A stretch of DNA of 64,000 nt from Tethya wilhelma (lineage: Eukaryota; Porifera; Demospongiae; Tethyida; Tethyidae). Below are positions 22,094-34,761 of this stretch, in pieces. Each line of letters opens with the position of its first letter. The first letter of the stretch is position 1. The stretch lies in the NCBI GenBank assembly GCA_964030475.1, contig CAXIPT010000003.1:6640511-6704510 (forward strand), written 5' to 3'. Under the pieces are notes generated by a model. It was given only the letters and a program-made list of their open reading frames with translations. It ran no database searches and was not told the DNA's origin. Made by a program: the position numbers and the translations under genes.

Positions 22094-24840
22094 GTATGTG
22101 ATAGAGCATGCATGCAATTAAAGGATAATGGTGTTCACACTGAGATCATGTGCATACACACTATATACCATTATTTAGTAGAACCTTGATTATCCAAACA
22201 CCTCAGGGCACAGGCTAATTTCCAGCATTCAGAAAGCTGAATTGGTTAGGATAGCTGAAGCGATGAATTACGTTGCAGCTCTAGCAGTAGCCACAATAGT
22301 TTTACTAGCTCTTTAGCATCTCAGATCACTGGTAGATAAAAGGTTTCTTCGATCAAACTTGAATAATGGCAAACTTGTGTATGATTACGTAAGCTTCAAG
22401 CTCGAAAAGAGGGTGGAGTCTGTTCATATTTGTTCTAATTAACTGAAATTTGGCCTTCCAGCTCTGTTCGGATAATCAAGGTACTATAATTGTAATGATG
22501 CTGAGGGTTGTACATTTTGGTGCTTTCATTGTCTCTGGTAAAGGGTGTGTAAACTATAAGCTATTGTTTGCGAACTGAGCTGAGCAGCATCCAGTGCAAG
22601 TGACTTCCCATGTTCAAGTAGCTGTTGTCACACGATAGCTCTGATCTCTAATTGTATCATTAGATACTAAGCATTCCTCGAGAGCCTGAGTAGATTAGCC
22701 ATTATCAAGATAAGTTCAAGGGTCACATATAATAGGCTCATCCCCAAGGAGAGGTTTCCCCTATGAATATTGTGCATGCGTAAGCACAGAAGTAGAAAGA
22801 GTGAGAGCCTGGTATACGAAATCACATGAATAACATTGACAGTAGAGAGAGTTTCTCTACTATGGCATACTGAATTTTCTCTTTCTGTGAATATTCACAT
22901 TGAAAAATAAGAACAGAGGTAGTCTGGTGCATGACATCATGTAAATGAAGTACTGCATGTGTAGAGCCTGGCAACGAAGCTGTACATTTTCATTATTATA
23001 TGCCATGCCATCTCTGAATGAGCCTCATTGTCTAGTCTTCTCCTGCACTTTGTGTTTTTAACTCTGACCATCTTTACCGGTATGTTTTCAAACAATCACA
23101 AGCACAGACAAAGCTTGATCAACCTAAATTGATGTGATGCATACCAGCTGCTGATTTCAGTGATCAATGCTTAGCTTTTCAGTCAGTTTCAGATATTTGC
23201 TGGCTATTCTACACATGTGCATGATGCTTAATTTGAAATATTGGATATAAAATAGCATTACTACATTAGGCCTTGTCTATCTGAGTAGATAACTGGTTGT
23301 AGATTGACTGAACTATTTGGTATTTCATTAGAACTTGTCATTTACTGATAATACACTGGTGCTATATACAACTTTCTTCACAGTTTTAAGTATAGTTTAG
23401 GTTCAACCACTTGCTCTTGGAGAGACATTAACTGTGACACTGCTCACACTAAAAAATTTGACCAAGGGTAGCAAAGGGTGTATATCAAAGAAAAACGTAT
23501 TCTTTAGTTGTCTTCTGTATCCTCCTAGAACTATAGAGTCTCTTTTCACTGGATGGTTCTTGGCTATTCTCCACACGCTGTGGAATACCTGTATATTCCA
23601 CATACTAGATTCCTATGCTAATTGAGATATTTGTTTGCTGTTGTGTACAGTCAGTCTCTACAGCTGATATTTCCCTGTCAGTGACTTGGTGCAGTTGAAA
23701 GCAGGGCTTCCCATGATATGATTATATAATTATGTATAAACTAATAATGTTGTCATTAGTCTAGGGGTGGTTGTAAGAAGGAGGGGGTAGTAATTTGTAG
23801 TATTTGTAGTTGGGTCTTTTTTACCGCCTATCTGGTTCTTATTGGGTAGTACAGACAGGAATGTAAACTTGCAACTACAATGTCGTGTTCTTTGATATGC
23901 AAACAACTGGTATTTGTAGCCATCAATAGTGAAGCAGCTGATCTTTGAAGACTATTAGATGCTTTGTAGTTTTGCAAAATGACTCTAAAATGGCTAACTT
24001 TGAACATTCTTTTCTTATTCAGACATAAAATATTATGACTATGATTATGTAGACCAGTTCATCCCACACGGCATGGTCCCCGAACCCTGAATGTGTGATA
24101 GAAGAGAGATGACAGATACCTCTCCACCAACTGAGCAAGTCTGGTCATTTTTTGCCAGTATATAAAATGTCTTAGTCAGCCAGCTTTCTTCGAAACAGTG
24201 CTTTAGCAATCAAAGACGATGATAGTGATGTTGCATGCATGTAGTCTCAATTTCTTATAACAGGAATAGATCCCAATATTACTAGGGAAGGTTCTACTTT
24301 GCTCCGGTTTCCCCAAACAACATTCTCCTAGTACTAAGAAGCTATCATGAAATAGATTAGATTTCTGGCTAGGTGGACAGTTAGCTGAAGTAAGCATTTA
24401 GAACCAATTTGTTTCCAAACCTTAATATTCTCAGAGATATAAACTTCATGGATGGTTATTAATGTGTTCTGGGTACCATAGAGACAATATCATGCACTGG
24501 ACTCTGTTGCTGTAACTAAGATACCATAACTGCAGGATACTATCAGCCCATCATATGACTGTCTTATATATATTGTTACCTAGGCTGACTAATGTTTGAT
24601 AAGTACTAGACTTGTATACCACAGTCCACTCTGGTAAGAGGTTGCAGTCTCCTAGGTAACATTATACTATTATCATAACACTCTTATGCTGTAACTAAGT
24701 TGTGGTCACCAGTGTATCTATGTGATGTGTGGCCAAGATATGTGTGATGACCATTCATAGTTCCTGAAGATACATATTTACCACTCTGATCTGTGTTTCC
24801 CTGAATATTTGTTTGACCACGAGATCTTTATGTCTTGTAG
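22094..24840. other. Stretch between the shortened receptor copy and MRPS18B
   Basis: The missing 3' exons of the shortened receptor and the missing 5' exon or exons of MRPS18B should lie here; I could not identify either with confidence. No repeats of note and no RNA gene recognised. A frame at 23434-23625 with a hydrophobic run is probably chance. Confidence 0.35.
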
Positions 24841-25899
24841 GATATGGAATGAAACCATTCTGGGAAGGTTATGTGAGAAACTTCAAAGGAGCCATACCAC
24901 CTCAGGTAAGCTATAGCTATAATTGTAACCTTCACTGTAACCTAACATTCCGAGGTATCATGTTTTGGTATTTCTTCTCTCTTTGTGCAGAAAACAAGAA
25001 AGAGGTGTTCTGTAAGTTAAGTATGCTGTATATGTACTTTTTTTGCTACGATGTAGTGTACTTACACACACACAAACACACACAAATACACACAAACACT
25101 TCAGAGAGGCAAAGACAAGTTGTGCGGAAATCCATGTCCTATTTGTCGTGACAAAATTCAAGTACATTTCAAGGTGTGTCATCTATTTGTGCCGTGTCAA
25201 ATTGGTCTGACCCGGTGTTTATTCCTTTGGTAGAAATCAGAATTACTGAAGCAGTTCATTTGCCCGTTTTCTGGTCGAGTGCTGGAACCCAAAACAACAG
25301 GTAGACTCTAGTGTCCATTCTTAGTCTATGGGGGAGTGTAAAATGATGGCTGTTCAGCTTACAAAGGCTTGTTATTAAAATGTTTCTGAACACAAATTGT
25401 GTACTTTAAATTACCCTAGAGCTAAAATCAATAGGAACTGTTCCACTCCCTCATAGCATTTTACACTAAATGAAGTCTGTTGGTGGAGGTTGTTTAGCTT
25501 CAAAGCTATGCACTGCAGGTTTAACTTTGTTATGGTGCCGTCCATCACACAGGTCTTTGTCGACAGCAGCAAAGAAGGGTTGTTGAATCAATTGAGAAAG
25601 CCCGAAGACATGGTAGGTCATTTTTCATATTTCAGCAGTCTTACAATAGCTATGGGGGGGGGCTAAGGGAGGAGGTTGGGAGTGAGACTATTGTGACTGC
25701 CTTTGTTTATTCTGAGCAATACAATGTGATTGATTTTGTCATTTTAATGCCTTGACTTAATATTTTCAGTGTACTGTACGTAATATTCTGTGGGTTTGCT
25801 CTATGTGTTGCCTCAGGTTATCTTCCCTATCCTATTCCACGAAGACTGCCCAGGAGAGAGACAAGAATAGCACCGTGGAACAAAATTGACATTAGATAA
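24841..25899 (+). CDS. MRPS18B: Mitochondrial ribosomal protein S18B (MRPS18B), 5' exon not found
   Basis: Six exons (24841-24905, 24991-25011, 25105-25173, 25234-25300, 25553-25612, 25817-25899) join in phase to the conserved body of a mitochondrial small-subunit bS18 protein. Visible are WEGYVRNFKGAIPPQ, KTRKRC, GNPCPICRD, LLKQFICPFSGRVLE and GLCRQQQRRV, matching the human MRPS18B order (RRNHKGGVPPQ, TRKTC, GNPCPICRD, LLEQFVCAHTG). The CxxC of CPIC, with upstream and downstream Cys, is the zinc site known for S18 proteins. The second exon is a 21-nt micro-exon (KTRKRCS). The first exon starts in phase 1 with no in-frame ATG, so the mitochondrial targeting exon lies upstream and was not located. 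It resembles the MRPS18B type rather than S18A or S18C because of the FKGxxPPQ lead. Confidence 0.9.
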
Positions 25900-26541
25900 T
25901 GCCTGCAGTACGTACAAAACATGTCCATCCCATCATCCTGAGGTGTTGCAATTCAGCATGCAGTAGTCTCAGTCTGTGAGACAACATTGCAACAGTGATT
26001 ATGTGCATGTTGTATGTAATGGTTTCTACATGGCAAATAATACCTTGTGCGATCATATGACTCTATTTTGTGTTATTTTTGTGTAATTGTGGTGTTAAGT
26101 ACTCGACATCATGTTGAGTTCATGTAGATGCATGAAGTAGAATCCTGTCTTCTTGGAATGCCAGCTATAGTGACCATGAGGCATACAGTAGTGCTGGGAC
26201 CAGGACTTGGTATCTTGAGCTCTATTTTGGCATCTCTTCTGTTGCTAGAGTCAGAGCTATAGCTAGGGCTGACTACCCACAGATTGTGTACTGGGAGGGA
26301 ATACATAATCTATGGTTACACTAAAGTGGCGTGAAGGAATTTTCACATACCCACATAGTTTACATTGCTATTCACGTGGGAAGTGGTCAATTGACCACTT
26401 CCACATTCCTAAAATAATCTATGATATCATTTCCAACTGGTGTACATGAATACATGCCGAATGATCATGATTGCCACTTTGATTCAATTGCTGGAGTCGT
26501 TGCATCTAATACCTGGTCACTAGTAGCTTAGTACACTGACT
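25900..26541. other. Intergenic, with a perfect 24-bp palindrome
   Basis: 3' flank of MRPS18B and upstream region of the complete receptor gene. The only structure seen is the palindrome at 26379-26402, listed separately. Confidence 0.4.
26379..26402. repeat. Perfect 24-bp palindrome
   Basis: GGAAGTGGTCAA is followed directly by its reverse complement TTGACCACTTCC, with no spacer. It lies about 140-160 bp upstream of the receptor start codon at 26542, so it could be a dimeric transcription-factor site or a remnant of a foldback element. Confidence 0.8.
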
Positions 26542-28128
26542 ATGCAGTTCAATCTCACTATGATGGTAGTGTTCGCAGCTCTCACTCTGCTTGCAACAAT
26601 GGACTTGAAATTAGTTATTGCTGCAGAATGTCCTCCACGTAAGTAAACTTCATTATTATGGTCATATATACGTATCAATACGACTATAAGCTAGTATCTT
26701 TTTTGCCATTCCATAATATTATTTGCAGCTGGAAATCATGAGGATACCTATAGTAACTTATAGTATAATTTTTAGGCTGTGCCTAATGGTGAAAATACAT
26801 TGCATATTCAATGGTTAATCTACTGAATAATATTCATGAAATTATACTGCTCACATGTCCTCTCCACTGCAGCTACCAGTCATAACCCTGTATCGTTGTG
26901 TGCCCTCTGTTCGGACAAGCATGCTGGAGTCATGTGGAGGGTGGATGAAAGTCCTGTCGATATCATTTCATTGAAAACATCATTCATCTGTACCAATGAA
27001 ACTGGACATGAAGTATGTTTATATTCAATGAGATAATATTATATTTCCCGCACTGGCAACTTTCTTTCCAGTGTTGGGTATATATATAGTCAGGTTTGAG
27101 TTCATTCAAGCATTTGCTGTGAGGACAGTAGGAGACAGCCAGGGGTGATCGACAACTCATTACTATAAAGAGTTTGAGCTTTGTAATGAGGCAGAACATA
27201 GACTCTTACAATAGTTCTACTTGTCAGGGTCTTTGATGTATGACTTTCCTGATACTACTATATAGATACTGAAACTCCTACCATTGTCAATCCTACCTAA
27301 ATAATACTGCGGCACTGTTATAATTATCTATACTTTAAACCACTTCATGCCAGTCCTGGCTCCTCCTCTATACTATATACTACTAACAATTTACTAGTGA
27401 AGTGGTTTATGTTGCTAAGACTGGTGTAGTGAAGTGCATGGCTGGTATGATGCAGGGCTATAGTATGCTATTACCAACTTAATGATATTCATTACAAATA
27501 CTGTGTGAACTAATCTTGCATTTTTGGAGCAATCCGAAAAAAACAACTAATTTTTGCATTTTTGGAGCGATCTGCAAAAATGTTAAATTTTGTATCAGCA
27601 AAAATTAGTAATCTTAGGTAAGTACTTCATCATCAATTACCATAGTTTGACATACTTTGATCATTAAAATTACAGTGTTTAATTTTTGCACATACATGGT
27701 GACATGTACAAAAATTTCCACCAGCAATGTGAATAGTATAATTATAGTCAAATTACAGTTTAAGCCAAAACCAAACAGGGAAGCATATGTTACAGTAAGG
27801 TTATAGTTACAATACAACTAAGTTGTGAATACCATTTAACTTTTCTGTCCTGTGTACCTTATTTTACCATAGGTACTTGACAATGATGGATGCTTTGGTG
27901 ATGCTACTACTGATTCAAATCCTTCTACTACTCAATATAATGATAGGGTTCGAATGATAGGAGAACCACTCAGCCCTGGTACAACCTGTCGATTCACAGC
28001 ACAATATATTCTGGACCCTTTTACGAAAAAGAAAGTCGAAGCTACCTGCTCAATTAGAAGTAAACACATAATAATTGCTTGTATACAAAGTTTTGATGAT
28101 GCACATACATATACGCTTTTAAAATTTT

Positions 28129-28169
<41 letters not shown>

Positions 28170-30564
28170 CACATTAAACTTTACGTTACATGCTCATGCA
28201 TTTAGATTCACATGAATGCTCAAGTAATCCTGAAGAGTGTCATTTGCCAGTAGACTGTACACAAAATGGAAATCAATGTCAGTGTGACTGCTCAACAGGA
28301 TACATATTGAGTGGCATTCGTCCATCTAACTCAGGGAGAGGTCTGCCATGTCGTGGTAAGGTGTACAGTAGTTGCATGCCATAGTATTAAATATTGGTGC
28401 ATATCTTGTATCAGTCACCAGTAGTCTCCTCAGTTCCTCATGGCACTTGATAACTATCAGCTCTAAGTTAATTATGGCCTGGGATCTTCCCTTTGTACTC
28501 TTTGTGCACAACATGTGCACAAAGAGTTATTGTAGTAGTCAAGTTTGTTTGTGTCTGTATCATGGCCACAGAGGAGGTACGACGGCCGTCTGTCATGCTG
28601 AGCTGGCATTTTTAGTGCACATGTACTTTGCCCATACAATTTGCACGTGACACTAGGAGCTTAAGTACTAAAATGATCAGGTGTGGTAAAAATGCCAGCT
28701 CAGCATGACACATGGCTATCATATCTCCTCTGGTTTGGCCATGCAGGACAAGGTAGCCATTCCCACTAAAATCTCAATAGCAGCTCTAGTGACGAAACCG
28801 AAGGCCTTTATGGATTACCGGTCAATGGCCTCAAGGCATTGTCTCAAGCCTCCAGATAGTTACCTGGTTGATTCTGCCTGATGTGAGCTGTAGCTGCCAA
28901 TCATGTGATTGAGTTATGCCATTAAGCCAGGGGTGTAAAGTTGAGGAGGGAGAGACTGAGAAAGAGTCTATCGTAACTTGCAGTATCCTTCTTGTGAATT
29001 TTAATTGATGTCAGTGAATGTGTTGAATGTGTGATGGACGATGATGATTGTGCACATATTTTGTCTCAACGCATTTTTCTGTCTACTGTAACCCTGGATT
29101 TGACCTCTAGACAGTAACTTATAGTTGTAATGGCAAATATGTATATGATCTGTAGCCCATAATAATAAAAATTTTAAAATTGTAGGTATGAGTATATACA
29201 TACATAACGACTTATTTTTGTACTAAAACAATTTCATCCAAGTTGCCTGCATGCATAATCCCCTAATCGTTTCACTAATAACATTGGTCAGGTAACATCA
29301 TTCCTATCCTCAGACCTATAGTGCAACCCCTCTCTTCCCCCCCTCCCTAGCTGGAGAATATTTCCTTTATAGGCAGCAGCTGCTACACTATTGATTTGGC
29401 ACATAATATAATTATTTACTCCCACATTCTACCTACAAGGAACTAATTAATCTTTACTTTATGGTTTATTTAAGTTGAGGAGGGAGAGACTGAGAAAGAG
29501 TCTATCGTAACTTGCAGTATCCTTCTTGTGAATTTTAATTGATGTCAGTGAATGTGTTGAATGTGTGATGGACGATGATGATTGTGCACATATTTTGTCT
29601 CAACGCATTTTTCTGTCTACTGTAACCCTGGATTTGACCTCTAGACAGTAACTTATAGTTGTAATGGCAAATATGTATATGATCTGTAGCCCATAATAAT
29701 AAAAATTTTAAAATTGTAGGTATGAGTATATACATACATAACGACTTATTTTTGTACTAAAACAATTTCATCCAAGTTGCCTGCATGCATAATCCCCTAA
29801 TCGTTTCACTAATAACATTGGTCAGGTAACATCATTCCTATCCTCAGACCTATAGTGCAACCCCTCTCTTCCCCCCCTCCCTAGCTGGAGAATATTTCCT
29901 TTATAGGCAGCAGCTGCTACACTATTGATTTGGCACATAATATAATTATTTACTCCCACATTCTACCTACAAGGAACTAATTAATCTTTACTTTATGGTT
30001 TATTAATTTATCTTCAGCTACTACAGAACTTCAAATCAGCACTGAAATGCCACCCTCAAGTTCAATTATGGTGGAAACTCATCCCACCAGTACTGTACAG
30101 CTCTCCTCCATGGCAGCCCCAGGTATGTACATAGTCATAATTATTGAACTTCAGCCGCTTTTACTATGGTATGCTAGTTGGTTTGCACTTTTAAATAACA
30201 TAGGAATGAACTTTTTAGATTTACAATTTCAAATAATCTGTGTCAATATCTGTTTGATTGGGACAAAAATTTAATCATCATAATTTTGCCATGACAAAAA
30301 TTTAATCATAATCATGGCATTGATTGTCTTGCATATACAATGTCATGATTTTATTGTTTTTGTACTCAGGCAGTCAGAATCCCTCACACATGCACACTGA
30401 GATCACCACTACTGGTGCTACTGGTGCTACTGGTGCTACTATTACTACTGGTGCTGCTGGTGGACTGTATTCAGAAGCTATCTCTTCGCAGATTTTCATG
30501 AGCAAATCTCTGCCTTCAGCCAGTTCAATATATTGTGAGTGCTGTGATACTTATCTAACGTCAT

Positions 30565-30615
<51 letters not shown>

Positions 30616-32237
30616 CTGTCGGTACTGCTCTACCTAACGATGACAATGGGAGACTGAAGACGCTTATTCCTTTGATCTTGGTCTTCATTGTACTTCTCCT
30701 CATAACAATAACATTGCTGCCAATTGTTCTTGCATTAAGGAGGTATGTGTATGATACATTTCTGAAATAATTATTTCATTTGTCCTAACTGTAATTCTTA
30801 TTTCTCCCACAAATTAGGAAAAGAAAAGCAGGTGTTGTGAAACTTTATCGTTACGGCACAACAATAGCATCAAACGTAAGTACTATATAGGTTGATCCTA
30901 ACAGTATGCTAATGTGTGTACTGTTCTAATGCATGGCATTGTTTTTGATTCTAAAACTACAGACACTTGACGTCAATTTCATGCCGATAAAAATTGATGA
31001 TAAATGGCATTTCAATAGAAGATCACTTTCCAGTGTATTTGATGCATTCGACTATGACAACTACAACAATAAAAAGCCACTTAATTTCGCCACTAGTCAT
31101 CAGTTGGTGTATGTTGAGGAAGACAGTGTGAAATCATCTTGCAGTGACTCTACACAATACTTGAATAAAGGAGACTCATTGGAAGCACGTATTGCAGATA
31201 GTCTCGAACTGCTTGACCAAGAAGAAAATCCTGCACCTGTACCAGTCACAAGGAGTGACTGTCAAAGTCAATTGGAACGAAGTTTAATTTCACATCCATC
31301 AGAGTTTGTGATGGCCGAATGTGGATCTGTATCAATAAACCATGCTTGCCCTTTCAGTAAAGAGGTGACTCCAGGAAATTTTCCGTCAAATCACATCACT
31401 CCAATAAGTGGATTCAATGATGCTTTGGAAAATCCTTCATGGAAGAGTGAAGGCCAGCCGGCACAAACAGCCCATAGTGACAACAATGGCTACATTATGA
31501 TGGAGGCAAAGGGAGGAATTTCTCCAGCTGTTTCATTAAATGAAGAACTCACAGAATGTCTCCACGATGTTCATCCTCCAGTTTGTGATGAATACCAAAT
31601 GGGCAATAACAGAGGAAGTGTAACTGATACCACTGTTACTGATGTATGGCATGTCACGAACAATTTGAATTCTTTCACAGATTCCAGCATTAATTATGAC
31701 AATGGTGGGAGTGATGATCCCCCACAAGAATACGAAGTTCATTTCACATCTTCAAGTGTGAATGACTCCAAAGATTGCAATAGTGGTTATGTTGCACACC
31801 CAACAGCTGACACACATGGTCGTATAGATTTAGATATGTCAGGTGCCAGTTCAACGTGTTCCTACTTTGATGGGAATGATAACCAGATAGCCGAATTCTC
31901 AAATGAAAGCAGCATGCAATGCGATTTCCAACATCAAACAAAGCAATCTGAATCACAGGAATCAACTGCAGGAAATGAATACATACCAGAATCAATCAGC
32001 AGTGGATATGTATCAGAATCAACCAATGGTGGATATGTGACCGAATCACAGGCCTCTCGACCAGAATCAACTAACTGGAGATATGAACTGCATCTGGGTT
32101 CCAATGCTTGTACAGATGCTGGATATGTGACTGAACCAGCTGATATTTGTGGCTCTGACCATCGTACAAAATTAACCAACAGTGGGTATGTACCAGAAGA
32201 GAGCCTCTGTGGTCAGATCCACTCAAGCAGAAAGTGA
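26542..32237 (+). CDS. Type I transmembrane receptor with EGF-like ectodomain and tyrosine-repeat cytoplasmic tail
   Basis: Nine exons (26542-26638, 26873-27012, 27873-28059, 28206-28355, 30018-30122, 30370-30534, 30616-30742, 30818-30875, 30963-32237) splice in phase to 767 residues. Order: signal peptide; LCALCSDKHAGVMW Cys module; an FxxQYILDPF-type module; an EGF-like Cys-rich repeat; a Ser/Thr/Gly-rich stalk with TGATGATGAT; a TM helix (LIPLILVFIVLLLITITLL); a basic stop-transfer (RKRKAG); and a 425-residue tail in the last exon. The tail carries repeated tyrosine motifs: NGYIMME (a YxxM, the PI3-kinase p85 SH2 consensus), SGYVAHP, NEYIPES, SGYVSES, GGYVTES, AGYVTEP and SGYVPEE. No kinase or TIR domain is present. 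This is the layout of an adaptor-recruiting receptor phosphorylated by a separate kinase (inference). Family not recognised. Confidence 0.82.
28134..28165. repeat. (TC)n microsatellite near a splice acceptor
   Basis: A pure CT/TC run in intron 3 of the receptor, about 40 bp before the exon 4 acceptor. Confidence 0.9.
28569..28732. mobile_element. hAT-like MITE, CAGAGGAGGTAC family, copy 1
   Basis: Terminal inverted repeats begin CAGAGGAGGT on the left and end with a diverged CTCCTCTG on the right; subterminal GCTGAGCTGGCATTTTT and AAAAATGCCAGCTCAGC are also inverted. Flanks CATGGCCA and TTTGGCCA fit a diverged 8-bp target duplication, which is a hAT feature. It lies in intron 4 of the receptor. 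Copies 2 and 3 are at 39516 and 60963. Confidence 0.75.
28938..30005. repeat. Exact 534-bp tandem duplication in a receptor intron
   Basis: 28938-29470 is identical, as far as I can read, to 29472-30004. The copies lie head to tail in intron 4 of the receptor gene, and the second ends about 13 bp before the exon 5 acceptor at 30018. No coding potential is evident. The identity implies a very recent duplication, an allelic difference or an assembly artefact. Confidence 0.95.
30566..30612. repeat. (AC)n microsatellite ending at a splice acceptor
   Basis: The AC run occupies most of the 81-bp intron 6 of the receptor and leads into the ACTAG acceptor of the TM exon. Confidence 0.9.
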
Positions 32238-32468
32238 GTGGAAATTTACGGAAAGACCCAGTCACTACTTTATTTAATTTGTGCATAATGGATAGTATTA
32301 TCTCTTCAATGCTTAATTCTTCACAATTAAATTAGTAGTTTTGTATAATTATACTGTAAAATGTCGTAGCAGATGCAGAGTGATCCACACGACGACCGAT
32401 TGTGCAACTGCATATGGACTGCGCATGCGTTGTAATAACATCATCGCGCGGGCAAATCATGAGGAGAA

Positions 32469-33326
32469 ATGGGTAACGCAGCTGGTGTTGAAGGGCAACA
32501 ACAGACTGGTCACTTTTTGACCCTAACAAGACAGCAAGTAGAAGACATAGCTAAAAGCAACCAAGGTATATGTATGTCGTTATGTAGATACAGTTTTAGC
32601 TATAGAGTAACTTATATTATTGCAGTTTCAGTGACTGAAGTTCTACTTTATGAGCGGTTCCTTATTTTGAAGCCGGACAAGGATGGCTTGATTAGCAGAG
32701 ACATTTTTGAAGCTGAACTCTACAGTAGAGATCCCTTTTGTGTCCAGGTAACTTAAATATATAGCAATATACAAGTCGATGTTAAGACCAACAGGCAAGA
32801 TATAATTATAGTATAATACTCGTGCTGAAACTATACTATTGCATAATTAATTTGCATTGTAGTTATGGAAACGTCTGTCAGGTGAAAAGTCAGATCATGA
32901 TAGAATCAGCTTTGCTACATTTTCAAAGACAATGTTTTGGTGGCAGCGAGCCCCAGTTACCATGAAACTTGAATGTATGTCATACATATTATACTATACA
33001 ATGTGAGATTCTTGTGCATAAACCCCACATAGTGTTATTATAATAATATTATTATAATATAAATTATTCACACTGACCTGTTTTCAATAGTGCTGTTTAC
33101 ATGGATGAGAGATACAGACTATATTACAGAAAAGACTCTTTCAAAGATTGTCCGATATACTTTCTCTCAATATGATGAAGTAGGTTTGATATCTGAAAAT
33201 GAACCATAACAATGCTAGCGCTGTTGATGCATCAGTGTTGCATTCTATTGTATTATGTACACAGATTGAAGCACAACAAGTAGCAAAGCAACTGATCCAA
33301 TTTATGACGGGTAGCTATGCAACTAG

Positions 33327-33374
<48 letters not shown>

Positions 33375-33547
33375 CACAATATCCATTGCACACACTATCA
33401 GGATCAGAGGATGAAACAGGTGTGAGTCTTAAACAATTTCTCAGTTGGTTTTCAAAGGTGCCTCAAAACAATTTACAAAAAGCACTGAACTTTGAAATAC
33501 TTAATCTTCAAGTTACTAGTGGTAGCCACACAAAACAGACTACATAA
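32469..33547 (+). CDS. Small N-myristoylated EF-hand protein (calcineurin-B-like)
   Basis: Six exons (32469-32565, 32626-32747, 32863-32974, 33091-33179, 33265-33310, 33402-33547) splice in phase to 203 residues. The start MGNAAGVEG is a myristoylation consensus, followed by LTRQQVEDI and an EF-hand-like unit around KPDKDGLISRD (about residues 49-60), as in calcineurin B/CHP/CIB proteins. In that loop position 1 is Lys and position 12 is Ile in place of acidic ligands, so Ca2+ binding at this site is doubtful. The later parts (TWMRDTDYITEKTLSKIVRY and SLKQFLSWF) have the helix-loop-helix pattern of further, degenerate EF-hands. Exact family unknown. A (GT)n repeat sits in intron 5 about 30 bp before the last acceptor. 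Its start is 231 bp after the receptor stop codon, same strand. Confidence 0.75.
33330..33372. repeat. (GT)n microsatellite
   Basis: GT run in the last intron of the EF-hand gene, just upstream of its terminal exon. Confidence 0.9.
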
Positions 33548-33760
33548 TCAGGTTGGATTCTATAAACCATTATACAATAATACATATAATGTGACTGTCG
33601 ATATATTAAATTTTTTTACACAGATAAGTGTTATTGTTTTAGTCGAGGGGTCTTCACCACTTGTGAGATTGAGAGCACCAGAGCACGGGCATGCTTTAAG
33701 CTGAATGCTGTGTAAACAACATGTATGATTGTAGGTGTAAACAGCTAGTGACTATCAACA

Positions 33761-34718
33761 TTAATCACCTTTCAGTTTAGATCTGATCTCTTCCGAGAAA
33801 TATCCACTACCAATCCATTCTTCATGATCCTTAACATAGTCAAAAGCACATTTTCCACTTTCATCTTTATTCCAATAATCTGCACCTATTATGAATTTGA
33901 AATCTAACTAACCAATATTGTACCATGTACTGTGTTCTAAACAATTTGCTAACCTTTCTCAATGAGTTTACTGGCTACACAAGGGTTGTTGCTCTTGCAA
34001 GCAGAAAAGAGAGGTGTTGCCATAGTCATATTCTTGGCTTCAACTTCTGCACCATTGTCTAGTAACAAGTCTGTTATTTCAGGAACATTGACAAGACCTG
34101 CTGCAATGTGAAGTGGCCTGCAATTATGAACAGAACATTGTAGCTATAATATGAACTTAAACTGTACAAACTACCAGAAACTAAATCTGTAATTTATATA
34201 TACCTATTATTGTTAGTATACTCTGCATTTGGGTTAGCACCGTGTTCTAGCAGAAATTTGAATGTTTCAACAGGCTCCGTACTGGACAAAACAAACATAC
34301 ACATCATGTATGATGTGCGACTATGACACTCAGCATGTGTGAAGTCTGTTGACTCACCAGCCTGAAGGTGGCCCATTCAGGATACGTAAAGCTAATTTAT
34401 CTGCTTCACTCGGTTTGAATTGATGACCCTGTTCTGCCAACCTAAAAATTACAATCCATGTAATACATTTCTAGTTGAACTCCTTTCCTAACGTACCATT
34501 TAGCACAATCCAGGTGCTCATTGACAAGAGATAAATACACAAGAGAAGCTGGGCCATCCTGGGTTACAAATGCAACAATCATGCAGGTAGAGGATTTATT
34601 AATGAACAAAAATTTACCTCACTATTGGGTTCATGAGGCTCCACTTGACTTTCATCATTCAATATGCCAATGGCTGACGTAAGACCGTGTGATGCTGCAA
34701 AGTGTATAGGCAATAGAC

Positions 34719-34761
<43 letters not shown>

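Noticed and set aside
23434..23625. Open frame with a hydrophobic run between the shortened receptor and MRPS18B
   Set aside because: No splice or homology support; a different frame of the same region is the weak candidate for a terminal receptor exon.
24813..25151. 112-residue plus-strand frame overlapping MRPS18B
   Set aside because: It reads the MRPS18B exons and introns in the wrong frame; the correct frame gives conserved S18 motifs.
32626..32747. Fully canonical Ca2+-binding EF-hand
   Set aside because: Loop positions 1 (Lys) and 12 (Ile) are not Ca2+ ligands, so I call it EF-hand-like and do not claim calcium binding.
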